64,000 nt of DNA from a bacterium (lineage in GTDB: Bacteria > Krumholzibacteriota > Krumholzibacteriia > LZORAL124-64-63), in NCBI GenBank assembly GCA_024231905.1, contig JAAEQC010000207.1, forward strand, positions 1 to 64,000, read 5' to 3'. The position numbers were made by a program, and so were the translations under genes. Numbering within the stretch: position 1 is the stretch's first letter; each line of letters starts with the position of its first letter. Positions 1-8,320 of the stretch are shown here, one piece after another. A model generated the notes under the pieces. That model searched no databases and was not told the DNA's origin. It saw only the letters and a program-made list of their open reading frames with translations.

Positions 1-624
1 GCCTTCTGACTCATGGGCGTTGACCAGTGCCGCCAACGCATCGAGCAGCAGTTCCGCCCGATCGGTTGGCGCGGCCCCGAGCTTGTGCAGCCGCTCGACC
101 AGCGCCGCCCGCCGGGCCTCCTGCTCCGGCGTGAGTTCGAGGGAGTAGCGCACGGGGATCTCGCGGGCCACCGGCGTCGGCGCGGGCAGCAACTCGCCCT
201 GGGCCGGATCCACCTGGGCCGCACGTTTCGCTCGCTTCACTTCGCGGATGAGTTCACGCCGCGGTTGCCGCGCCGCCACGAGCCAGTCATCTTCCGTCGC
301 CGGCGTCGCCACCTTCACCACCTCACGCGCTTTCGTGTACCCCAGCTCGCCGCCAGCCACGGCCTTCTTCACCGCCGGCAGACCTTCCAGCTTGCCGGCC
401 AGATGCACGAAGTCGCGGGTCCGCGAGCGTGAGAACCCCAAGCGTTCGATCGCATACTGGTGCATGGACGAGCACCCGAACTCGCGGAAGAGCTTCCGCC
501 GCATCACCTCCCCGAACCACAGCACGGCGCATTGGCGGGCTTCGTCGAGGGCGGCCAATGAATGGCGTAGCGAACGGTCGACCTGGGCGGCTGAGCGATG
601 GGATTCATAGGGCACGGCGCGCAT
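1..624 (-). CDS. HNH endonuclease-family protein, N-terminal part (cut by window edge)
   Basis: An open frame of 208 codons runs off the left edge without a stop. The ATG at 624 has AGGAGG six bases upstream. The protein is clearly homologous to the one at 62819-63823: both share CAVLWF, LFRE(F/L)G, SSMxQYA, LGFS(R/E)SR, LPAVK and GYTKAR, then a charged linker and a helical region before the HNH domain, which here lies beyond the window. The layout resembles the DUF222/13E12-type proteins that precede an HNH nuclease domain and often occur in many copies per genome (family knowledge). Transcription would come from the promoter at 665-693. The function of such proteins is not established; nicking or homing is only a guess. 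Confidence 0.8.
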   Translation of the reverse strand, partial: MRAVPYESHRSAAQVDRSLRHSLAALDEARQCAVLWFGEVMRRKLFREFGCSSMHQYAIERLGFSRSRTRDFVHLAGKLEGLPAVKKAVAGGELGYTKAREVVKVATPATEDDWLVAARQPRRELIREVKRAKRAAQVDPAQGELLPAPTPVAREIPVRYSLELTPEQEARRAALVERLHKLGAAPTDRAELLLDALAALVNAHESEG

Positions 625-627
625 AGG

Positions 628-660
628 GCACCTCCTGTGCTGAGCGTCCGTGGGAGGTGC
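628..660 (-). promoter_or_regulatory. Hairpin that could mask the Shine-Dalgarno of the left HNH gene
   Basis: GCACCTCC at 628-635 and GGAGGTGC at 653-660 form a perfect 8-bp inverted repeat with a 17-base loop. In the minus-strand message the ribosome-binding sequence of the gene starting at 624 lies in this stem. If transcription starts near 658, as the promoter predicts, most of the stem is still transcribed. Translational control is an inference. Confidence 0.4.
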
Positions 661-664
661 GAAC

Positions 665-693
665 AATATACGAAAATAAGGCGAAAGACGCAA
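665..693 (-). promoter_or_regulatory. Sigma-70-like promoter of the left HNH gene
   Basis: Read on the minus strand: -35 TTGCGT (693-688), 17-bp spacer, -10 TATATT (670-665), in an AT-rich patch. The paralogous gene at 62819 has the same arrangement (TTGACT, 17 bp, TATCTT), and the two spacers resemble each other. Confidence 0.6.
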
Positions 694-960
694 GGGGAAT
701 CTCGAGTTAAGCCTAATTATTACATCTATTTATACCATATCGCGCAACCACCAAAACCAGCGACTACAATCTCGATATCAGGTTATACAGATCCAGATCC
801 ACATATGTGGATAGGCCGCCCAAAAAGGCCCCCGGGGGCCCCCGGGGGCCCCCTTGAATCCCCGTCAAGCCCTCCCCCGCCACCATCACGTCTTCCCACC
901 CCCCTGTTCACCTGCTAACCTGCCAAAAACCAACACCTCCACCCCATCGGGACCGGTCCC
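694..960. other. Non-coding interval, AT-rich then pyrimidine-rich
   Basis: No convincing gene lies between the HNH promoter and the membrane protein at 961. The first half is much more AT-rich than the rest of the window. The middle holds the C5G5 repeat at 827-853. The last 80 bases are strongly pyrimidine-rich on the plus strand. Confidence 0.5.
827..853. repeat. Tandem CCCCCGGGGG palindrome
   Basis: After GG there are two and a half copies of the self-complementary decamer CCCCCGGGGG, with five A residues just before (822-826). On the minus strand this reads as a very strong GC hairpin followed by TTTTT, so it could stop minus-strand transcription. Confidence 0.5.
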
Positions 961-1374
961 ATGATCCGCCACCCCCTGCTCCGTTCGCTCGCCGGCGCTC
1001 TCCTCGGCGCTTTCGCCGGCACGAGCCTCGCTCTCAGCGTGCTCCCGTTGGTGCTACGCTGGGGCGGCTTCGGCGACGATCTGGAGTTGACCCGCGTGTT
1101 GAGCAGCTACGTGCCCCACGCGGCGGCCATCTGTGCCGGCGGTGGTTGGTCGGCCGCGCGCACGGGATTCCCCCTGGCCGGCGGCCTGGTCATGGCGGTG
1201 GCGGGACTGGCGGCCGGCCTGGTGGTCGCGGCCGTGGGTGTCGGCACCGCACTCCTGGCGCTGGTCCTGGGCGGAATCGGTGGACTGGTCTACGGATTCC
1301 TGGGCGGATTGATCATCGTCCGCCTTCTTGTCCCGCCGCCGACCTTCGACGATGCCGAGGAGCCCCGTCCATGA
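961..1374 (+). CDS. Small hydrophobic membrane protein
   Basis: A 137-residue protein that is mostly hydrophobic. It has a signal-like first helix (about 8-32), a Gly/Ala-rich pair of helices (about 70-125) and an acidic proline-rich C-terminus. The Gly-rich helices suggest tight packing. The stop overlaps the next start as ATGA, so it is probably cotranslated with the cNMP/CBS/DUF294 protein at 1371. I do not recognise a family; a membrane partner for that regulator is a guess. Confidence 0.6.
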   Translation: MIRHPLLRSLAGALLGAFAGTSLALSVLPLVLRWGGFGDDLELTRVLSSYVPHAAAICAGGGWSAARTGFPLAGGLVMAVAGLAAGLVVAAVGVGTALLALVLGGIGGLVYGFLGGLIIVRLLVPPPTFDDAEEPRP

Positions 1375-3182
1375 TCGCGCGGATCGCCGATTTCCTGTCC
1401 GACCAGCACCCATTCGACCTGTTGGCAGACGAGGAACTCGCCTTCGTCCGGTCCACGGCCCGCACCCAGGTCCTGCCCGGCGGCACCGCCGTTCTCACCC
1501 TGGGCGGACCCACCAGCGGCTGCCTCCACCTCATCGCCCGGGGCGAGGTGCGGCTCCTGCGCGACGGCCGGGAGGTTCAGCTCCTGGAGGAGGGCGATTG
1601 CTTCGGGTACCCGTCCATCATCAACCGCACGGCGCCGGCCTTCGATGCCGTCACCGTGGGCGAGACCACACTCCACTGCGTCCCGGCCGACGTCTTTCGC
1701 AAGCTCCTGGGCAACGCTGCCTTCGCCGAGTTCTTCCTGGCCAGCCTGGGTGAGCGATTGCGCCGGGTCACCGGGGGCGAGGCCACGTCCCTGGGCGGCG
1801 AACTGACCACCGAGATCGGGTCCTTGGATCTGCGCCCGGCGGTCACCGTGCCGCCCGACGCCACCGTGGCCGAAGCCGCGCGCATGATGCGCCGGGCCGG
1901 GGAAGACGTAGCCCTGGTCACGGCCGAGCCCACGGGCATCCTCACGGACAACGATTTCCAGACCAAGGTGCTGGCCGAGAATCGGGGGCCGGATACGCCC
2001 GTGGCCGACATCATGACCCGTCCCCTGAAGACCCTGCCCGCGGAAACGCCCGTCCACGGGGCGCTCATGTACATGCTCGAGGAACGGATTCGCCACCTGC
2101 CCGTCACCGGGCCCGGCGGCCACGTGGCCGGCATCCTGGCGGCCCGCGACCTGCTGCGCCACCAGTCCCGCAACCCCCTTTACCTCATGCGCCGGCTGGA
2201 TGCCCTGGAGTCGCCCGAGGCCCTGGCCGGCTACGGCGCCGACGCCGCGGGCATGATCGCGCGCCTGTTCGCCGGGGGCCTGAAGGTGGGCCAGATCGGC
2301 CGGATCTTCGCCAGCCTCAACGGTGCCCTCGTGCGCCGGCTCTGCCGGCTGGCCGAGCAGGAATTGGGACCGCCGCCGTGTCCCTACGCCTGGCTGGTGT
2401 TCGGATCCGAGGGTCGCATGGAACAGGCCCTGCTCACGGACCAGGACAACGCCCTGGTCTACGCCGCCGACTCGCCGGAGGCCGAGGCCTACTTCGCCCG
2501 GTTCGCCGAACGCGTGGTGGGCGATCTGGTCACCGCCGGCTTCCCCCCCTGCCCCGGCGGCTGCATGGCCACCCTCTGGAACAAGTCCCTGGACGCCTGG
2601 ACCGACACGGTCGCCGGCTGGATCCGCGAGCCCACGCCGGACAACCTCATGGTCTCGTCCATCTTCTTCGACTTCCGCGCCGTGGCCGGCGACCTGGACG
2701 CCTCACCCCTGGCCGACCTGGTGGCCGACGCCGCGGAAAGCCAACTCTTCATGGCCCACCTGGCGCGGGTCTCCCTGCGTTTCAAGCCGCCGTTGGGATT
2801 GTTCCGCAGGATCAAGTCCGACGGTGGGCGTGTGGACCTCAAGAAGCGCGGCATCGCCAGCATCGCCGCCGCGGCCCGGGTCTACGCCCTGGAGTCCGGG
2901 ACCCGGGGCCGCCCCACCCGCGAGCGACTGGAAGCGGCCATGGCTGCCGGCGTGGTGAGCCGCGATCTGGGGCACAACCTGGTGGAGACCTACCGCTTCC
3001 TCCTTCAGTTGCGGCTGGACGCCCAGCTCACCGCCTTGCGCGAAGGACGCGAACCGGACAACGACATTCGGCTCGCCGCGCTCTCATCCCTGGAGCACCG
3101 GCATCTGAAGGACGCGTTCGGGGCCATCGCGGGTATGCAGCAGGCCTTGGCGCAGCGATATGGGACAACGAATCTCGGCTGA
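1371..3182 (+). CDS. cNMP-binding / CBS / DUF294 nucleotidyltransferase-like signalling protein
   Basis: The 603-residue protein has three recognisable blocks: an N-terminal cyclic-nucleotide-binding fold (about 10-140), a CBS pair (about 150-275, with the DFQTKVLAENR and RHLPVTG segments), and a DUF294 nucleotidyltransferase-like domain with GSEGRMEQ and TDQDNAL near residues 345-362, followed by the DUF294 C-terminal helical domain. Homologues are cytosolic and presumed to sense nucleotides and act on a partner protein; they often sit near acetate/propionate symporter operons, and such an operon starts about 5 kb away here. Start ATG 1371 overlaps the upstream stop by four bases. Confidence 0.85.
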   Translation: MIARIADFLSDQHPFDLLADEELAFVRSTARTQVLPGGTAVLTLGGPTSGCLHLIARGEVRLLRDGREVQLLEEGDCFGYPSIINRTAPAFDAVTVGETTLHCVPADVFRKLLGNAAFAEFFLASLGERLRRVTGGEATSLGGELTTEIGSLDLRPAVTVPPDATVAEAARMMRRAGEDVALVTAEPTGILTDNDFQTKVLAENRGPDTPVADIMTRPLKTLPAETPVHGALMYMLEERIRHLPVTGPGGHVAGILAARDLLRHQSRNPLYLMRRLDALESPEALAGYGADAAGMIARLFAGGLKVGQIGRIFASLNGALVRRLCRLAEQELGPPPCPYAWLVFGSEGRMEQALLTDQDNALVYAADSPEAEAYFARFAERVVGDLVTAGFPPCPGGCMATLWNKSLDAWTDTVAGWIREPTPDNLMVSSIFFDFRAVAGDLDASPLADLVADAAESQLFMAHLARVSLRFKPPLGLFRRIKSDGGRVDLKKRGIASIAAAARVYALESGTRGRPTRERLEAAMAAGVVSRDLGHNLVETYRFLLQLRLDAQLTALREGREPDNDIRLAALSSLEHRHLKDAFGAIAGMQQALAQRYGTTNLG

Positions 3183-3620
3183 CCGGTCGCCGTCGAAGCC
3201 GCCGTACCGCTGCTCGTAGGACAGCACTTCCAGGATCGCCACGAGGGCGAAATACCTGGTCAGGCCCAGTTCCGTGTCGAGGAAGTAGCCTGGAGTCCCG
3301 GGGGTCCGGTAGTCCGTGGTGGCGCTCAGGTACAAGCCGGGCGCGAACTGGAGATAGGCGTCCCGGCCGAAACGGAGCGGTTTGCGCCACAGGCCCTTGA
3401 GGCCGAGACGGCGGCCGTTCTCGTCGAAGGTGAAGCGGAGGCCCGCACCGTAGGTGGACTTCGTGCGATTCCAGGTCAACCCGACGAGGTCGCCGGTGAC
3501 CAGGTAGTTGACCTTGTCCCGCCCCTGAAAACGACCCGTATACGGTTTTTGGGAACAGGATATCTGCGTGGAGAGGACGGCTTGGTACGGATCCGGACGC
3601 GAGTCTGGAGCTTCCATTGC
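3183..3620 (-). pseudogene. Remnant of a beta-barrel outer-membrane protein gene
   Basis: On the minus strand about 120 residues look like real outer-membrane strands: alternating polar and hydrophobic stretches such as GAGLRFTF, LQFAPGLYLS and LDTELGLTRYF. The frame has no convincing start or ribosome site. At its 3' end it runs straight into the antisense of the DUF294 gene, losing its own terminus, and upstream it dissolves into low-quality sequence. I read it as the surviving middle of a gene truncated by a deletion or rearrangement. Confidence 0.45.
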
Positions 3621-3833
3621 TTCGGCATGAACACTCGATTGTGCCCGTTCCCACACACACCCAGGGACCACGATGCGGGTCCGGTACATGGCGATCCCGG
3701 TCCGATCATGATAGAATGAATTCATCAAGGGGATTGGATGGCGCGGGCATTCGTCCGCCCGTACCTGCACGCACCCCGGAGCCTGATCAGCACTCCCCGA
3801 ACCAGGAACAATTTCACGAGGAGGTCTGCGAAC

Positions 3834-5795
3834 ATGCATTCGCGATCCAGTCCGTGCGGGCGTCGTCCCCGCTTGTCGGCGCTCACCGTGGTCGTACTCC
3901 TGTTGCTCACCGCCGGCATCTGCCGGGCCCAGAATCCTGTCGATCCCGCCAATTCCTTCGTCGAAGTGCTCTGCGATTTCAATCTTCTGACCGGACCGGG
4001 CGGTGGCGACCCGCTAGGCGACCTGGGCCTCGTCGTCCACTGCTACGACGACATGGGTCTGCCCCTGTCCTCCCTGCCCGGGTCGGCCTTCGACGTCGTC
4101 AACCTCTCCGGCACCATGGTCAAGTTCGGCAGCCCCGTCCTTGCCACCCTCGACACGGACGACGAGGGCCGCATCTTCCTGACCGAAAGACTGGCTGCCT
4201 CGGCCACCCTCGTGCACGGAGCCATCGCCGTAGAGGTGTCCATCGGAGGCCAGGAAGTGCTCATCGACAACGGGGGCAGCGGCTACCCCGTGGAGTTCAG
4301 GACCGCCGACCTGAACCACGACGGAATCGTCAACCTCACCGACGTCGTGATCCTGGCTACCGCCTTCGGATGCTGCGAAGACACCGAAAGTTGTCTGCAG
4401 TGCGACTACGATGGCGACGGCTGTGTCTCCCTGGCTGACCGGACCGTCTTCGCCGACGCGTACTACGGCGTTCCCAAGCGGGGTCCCGGTTCCCCGGTCG
4501 GCATTGCGTCCGTGGACACGACCCTCTTCTCGGGCTGCATCCAGCGCGATTTCGACGACGACGGCGACCCGGCGACCCTGCGCGACGAGGTCATCCTCGC
4601 TCCCGGCGGAATCGTGGGCCTGCGTCTGGTGGCCACGGAGTTCCTCTGCCTCACCGGCGCGGACTTCGAGATGGTCCTGCCGTCCACCATGACCAAGCTC
4701 GGCCCCGTCTCGGTACTCGCGCCGTTCCGCGACCTCCAGGAACACCCGGCGCCCGTGGGCAGCGTCCGCGCTTCCATGACCGCGCCGCACATCACATCCG
4801 GTCCGGAGTTCATGTGCCAGATCCTCCTGCAGTCATCGACCGGCGGCACCTACCGGACCGAGGACTTCGACTTCACCAGCGCCGTCTTCTCCGACTGCCA
4901 TTACCCTCCGCGCGAGATCACTGCCTGCATCGGGACCCCGACGCCGTGCGAAATGTCCTACGTGGTGCAGGACAGCGATCAGTACATCACCTGCCCCGGC
5001 GACGACCTCTCCCTGCCCGACACCGTGACGGTCGTCATGCGCGACCAGACCGGCGCCGGCGTTGCGGGCCTGCCCGCCGGCGGCTTCCGGATCACCCTGA
5101 GCGACACCGCCGGCAGCGGTCGCGCCGACACCTACAGCCTGACTCCTCTCGCGAGCACCACCGACACCAATGGTGAACTCGACTTCTTGTTCGAACCCCG
5201 GGGCGTCTGCCGCTGGCCGGACGCCTGCCTGGGCCTGGACATGGGATTCCGGTACGAGGCCTGCTCGCTGAACATCCACAAGACGGTGCAGACCCTCAAC
5301 CTCGTGCGCTGGGAGACCGGCGACGGGGCGCAGGACCTCATCGACGACGACGATATCGACCAGTGGAACGCGGCGAAGTTCACCCGAAACTGGTGCCTGG
5401 ACCTCACCCGGACCTACCGCTGCCCCGTGGTCACGCAAGGTTCGATCGACATCGCCCTGGCCCACTATCTCGACGGCTGCGACATCTCGGACGTCCCGGT
5501 TCCGGCGTCCGGAGCCCTGGCGTGGTTGCACCAGAACATCCCCAACCCCTTCAACCCGTCCACGGAACTCCGCCTCACCCTCCCGGCACGCGCCGAGTGG
5601 ACGGAGGTGACAGTCCACGACCTCAAGGGCAGGCTTGTCCGCCGGTTGTGGGACGGACCGCTGCCCGCAGGCACGAGCCGCGTGGTCTGGGACGGTCGCG
5701 ACACGGGCGGCCGGTCGGTGGGCAGCGGCATCTACCTGGCGCGATTCCAGGCCCTGGGCCGGACTGAATCGATCAGGATGGCGCTGCTGCGTTGA
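3834..5795 (+). CDS. Secreted protein with dockerin-like repeats and FlgD-type C-terminal domain
   Basis: The 653-residue protein starts at ATG 3834, placed by GAGGAGG eight bases upstream, and has a signal peptide ending near CRAQ. Around residues 155-205 are two calcium-loop repeats like dockerin type I (DLNHDGIVNLTD and DYDGDGCVSLAD). The middle looks like beta-sandwich domains. The C-terminus is a FlgD-like Ig fold: IPNPFNPSTELR, HDLKGRLVRRL, VWDGRDTGGR, SGIYLARF. In FCB bacteria this tail often acts as an export or anchoring signal. An upstream TAGAAT near 3714 could be a -10 box. A terminator follows. Confidence 0.8.
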   Translation: MHSRSSPCGRRPRLSALTVVVLLLLTAGICRAQNPVDPANSFVEVLCDFNLLTGPGGGDPLGDLGLVVHCYDDMGLPLSSLPGSAFDVVNLSGTMVKFGSPVLATLDTDDEGRIFLTERLAASATLVHGAIAVEVSIGGQEVLIDNGGSGYPVEFRTADLNHDGIVNLTDVVILATAFGCCEDTESCLQCDYDGDGCVSLADRTVFADAYYGVPKRGPGSPVGIASVDTTLFSGCIQRDFDDDGDPATLRDEVILAPGGIVGLRLVATEFLCLTGADFEMVLPSTMTKLGPVSVLAPFRDLQEHPAPVGSVRASMTAPHITSGPEFMCQILLQSSTGGTYRTEDFDFTSAVFSDCHYPPREITACIGTPTPCEMSYVVQDSDQYITCPGDDLSLPDTVTVVMRDQTGAGVAGLPAGGFRITLSDTAGSGRADTYSLTPLASTTDTNGELDFLFEPRGVCRWPDACLGLDMGFRYEACSLNIHKTVQTLNLVRWETGDGAQDLIDDDDIDQWNAAKFTRNWCLDLTRTYRCPVVTQGSIDIALAHYLDGCDISDVPVPASGALAWLHQNIPNPFNPSTELRLTLPARAEWTEVTVHDLKGRLVRRLWDGPLPAGTSRVVWDGRDTGGRSVGSGIYLARFQALGRTESIRMALLR

Positions 5796-5820
5796 GACGA
5801 ATGGGACGCCGGAAACACGG

Positions 5821-5847
5821 AGGCCCCGGATTCACGATCCGGGGCCT
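5821..5847. terminator. Bidirectional hairpin between convergent genes
   Basis: AGGCCCCGGAT (5821-5831) pairs perfectly with ATCCGGGGCCT (5837-5847) around a 5-base loop. It is followed on the plus strand by a pyrimidine-rich stretch and lies between two convergent secreted-protein genes. Confidence 0.7.
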
Positions 5848-5893
5848 CGTCTTCTTGGCGTAGTGCGGCGTGCCGGCCATCGGACCGGGCCTT

Positions 5894-8080
5894 CTATTTG
5901 ACCAGCATGACCCGCTGCGCCGCCACCCGCCGCGCCGTCTCCAGCCTGAGCAGGTAGGTCCCGCTGGGCAGCGATCGCCCGGTGTCGTCCCGGCCGTCCC
6001 ACTTGACCTCGTGGGTTCCGGCGGACCAGGGGCCGTTCGCCAGTTCGCGTACCTTCCGTCCCCGCACGTCGAAGGCGTTCAGGCGCACATGGCCGTCCAG
6101 AGGCAGGTCGAAGGCCACCGTCGTCTCGGGGTTGAAGGGATTCGGGCGCGCCGGGTGCAAGGCCGGTTCGTGGGGCACAATCACCGGCGGCGGCGTCTCG
6201 CCGGGATCGGCGTTGGGCACGATGGGAGACTCCGGGTCGAAGGCCCACACGGTGACCAGGTTGTAGACGAGGATGGTCTGGTCGCCGACGGCCTCGCCGC
6301 GGCCCGCGCCCACGTCCACCTCGACCCACTCGTCGTAGAAGCCGTTGAAGGCCCAGTAGCGCGCCGAACGCCAGGGCGTGCCGACCCAGCCCACGTGGAC
6401 GCCCGCCTTGCCGGCCCGCGGCGTTTCGCCGATGTCCACGGACGTCCAAAGACCCGAGACGGCGCTGTAGCCCCAGCCCAACTGGGTTGCCGGATCGGCG
6501 GCCACGAAGACGTCCTGGCCGAGACCGTCGTAGTCATAGTCGAGGCTACGGAGGGTCACCTGGTCCCGGCGCGCGTCGTAGAAGGCCACGTCGCCGTTGC
6601 CATTGGTGGCGCAACCCAGATTGTCGGACCACCAGTAGTTGAACGTGCCCGGATTCGTCAGGGTCGCGTTGTTGAAAACGCCGAGGTGCCCCGAGAAGAA
6701 GGTGACCGGTATGTCCACGTCCAGGTGGGCGTACACCATGCAATGGGGACTGCAATTGAGATCGAGGGTGGAGACCTGCAGGTTCGACCCCGAGGACCAG
6801 GAATTGGTCGGGCCGTAGTAGGCGACAATGTCCATGTTGGGATCCACATAGTCCCAGACGGAGAACGCGCAGAAGTGCTCGCCCCGCGTTCGCAGGCCCA
6901 CGTAGCGGTCGGCAGGCAGGGCGTAGAAGGACGAGTTCCCGGTGGGTATATCCAGGCCCCAGGCGCCCACGCCGGCCCAGGTCGCCAGGTAGACCGTGCC
7001 GCCGCGGAAATCGCTGAAGGACGTGCCCGTGACACCGGGCCAGTGGGTCGTGATGGTGCCGTCGATGCCCGAATACACCCGGAAGCCGATCTGGCCCGTG
7101 GCCAACACTCGCATGGTCGTTATGGCGTACTGTCCACCCGCTTCGAGGTTGTGCCAGTAACTGTACTCGGCGTTGTCGTAGTCGATGATGCTCTCGGTCC
7201 ACGCCCCGAGCCGCGTGTCGTAGCCGTAGAAGTGATGCCGGAAGGTGGCGCCCGACCGGTAGACCACGGCGAAGGTCGTGCGCACTTCCTGTTTGTAGTC
7301 ATCGGACGAGCCGTACTGGAGCTGGGAGAAGCTGGCCGGAATCGCCACCCGGGTGAAGGCGTTGGTCACGGCGCTGTAGGCCACCATCTCCATGGCCGTC
7401 GACACGTTGTTGTATTCGGCGAAACCGTGGTTCAGGGCGCCCTGATACAGGGGACCGTTGAGCGGCCCGTTGTCCGTGAAGGCGAAGGCGTGGGCCGTGC
7501 CACTGTAGGCGTAGCAGGGCGCCGCCTCGCCGTAGGTACGCTCGAGGGTCAGACCGGCCCAGTCGTCGCCCACCCCGGAGTGGGACCGGACGAGATCGAC
7601 GGGCGTGGCCACCGCCGTCTGTTGCCAGGCGTCCAGGTCGGCGTCGAAGACATAGAAGTACTCGTCGGTGGCCACGTAGGCCAGGCTCCGGCCGCAGCGG
7701 AAACTCCAATAGTTGGTCTCGTTGCGCAGCAGGGTCCCCTCGAGGAACAATTCGTGGGAGGTGGAGGTGAGAGCGTTGTAGGCCACGGCCACGGTGTCGG
7801 CCACCGCCAGCACGAGGTCGCCTTCGGCCACCACGTAGTGCCAGGTCTCGCGGGCGGGCCGGTCGTAACCGACCCAGGCGCCGCCGATGGTGTCGAAGAA
7901 GAGGATGCGGGCCGCTTCGTTGTCGGTGTAGACAGCGGTGGTGCCACCACAGTCGATGATCGTGCCGCCGAAGCCGACGACGTCGTCGGGATGGGATACC
8001 CAGTGGCCCGTCTGGCCGGAGGCACAGACGGCCGTCAAGAGAACGGACAGGAGTGAAAGGCGCTGAACGACACGGCGCAT
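5894..8080 (-). CDS. Secreted beta-propeller-like protein with FlgD-type C-terminal domain
   Basis: The 728-residue protein starts at ATG 8080 after GGAGGG and has a signal peptide ending at CASGQ. The long middle has many short repeats rich in W, Y and G (YNALTSTS, YSAVTNAF, YDTRLGAW, YDARRDQV), each resembling a propeller blade that reports a variable. No catalytic motif is visible. The C-terminus is a FlgD-like Ig domain (ARPNPFNPETTVAF, FDVRGRKVREL, WDGRDDTGRSL, SGTYLLRL). Likely surface-exposed; function unknown. Confidence 0.75.
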   Translation of the reverse strand: MRRVVQRLSLLSVLLTAVCASGQTGHWVSHPDDVVGFGGTIIDCGGTTAVYTDNEAARILFFDTIGGAWVGYDRPARETWHYVVAEGDLVLAVADTVAVAYNALTSTSHELFLEGTLLRNETNYWSFRCGRSLAYVATDEYFYVFDADLDAWQQTAVATPVDLVRSHSGVGDDWAGLTLERTYGEAAPCYAYSGTAHAFAFTDNGPLNGPLYQGALNHGFAEYNNVSTAMEMVAYSAVTNAFTRVAIPASFSQLQYGSSDDYKQEVRTTFAVVYRSGATFRHHFYGYDTRLGAWTESIIDYDNAEYSYWHNLEAGGQYAITTMRVLATGQIGFRVYSGIDGTITTHWPGVTGTSFSDFRGGTVYLATWAGVGAWGLDIPTGNSSFYALPADRYVGLRTRGEHFCAFSVWDYVDPNMDIVAYYGPTNSWSSGSNLQVSTLDLNCSPHCMVYAHLDVDIPVTFFSGHLGVFNNATLTNPGTFNYWWSDNLGCATNGNGDVAFYDARRDQVTLRSLDYDYDGLGQDVFVAADPATQLGWGYSAVSGLWTSVDIGETPRAGKAGVHVGWVGTPWRSARYWAFNGFYDEWVEVDVGAGRGEAVGDQTILVYNLVTVWAFDPESPIVPNADPGETPPPVIVPHEPALHPARPNPFNPETTVAFDLPLDGHVRLNAFDVRGRKVRELANGPWSAGTHEVKWDGRDDTGRSLPSGTYLLRLETARRVAAQRVMLVK

Positions 8081-8256
8081 GACGGGCCCTCCGGGTTGCG
8101 ATCGACACTTCGGACGTGAACGGGATCACGATTCCGCCGCCGAGCGGTCACGCGACCCTTCCTGGGGCATAGGACCGCCAGGGGCTGGTCCGTGACACAG
8201 AAAGTTCACTGCCCGATCGACTTGCCTCCCACACCCGTGCACACGGCACACCACGG

Positions 8257-8294
8257 AAAACGGGCACGCCCCCTCGGTCCGGGAGGCGCGCCCG
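8257..8294 (-). terminator. Intrinsic terminator of the symporter operon
   Basis: On the minus strand a 13-bp stem (8294-8282 with 8273-8261, including two G-U pairs) and a loop of about eight bases are followed by TTTT (8260-8257). It lies 27 bases after the symporter stop. Confidence 0.75.
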
Positions 8295-8320
8295 CAACGT
8301 ATCAGGTCATGCGGCCGGGG

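Noticed and set aside
5870..8056. 728-codon plus-strand frame antisense to the propeller protein
   Set aside because: Its composition (V, H, G and R-rich, no domains) is that of a shadow frame in GC-rich DNA. The minus-strand protein has a signal peptide, a ribosome site and a FlgD-like tail.
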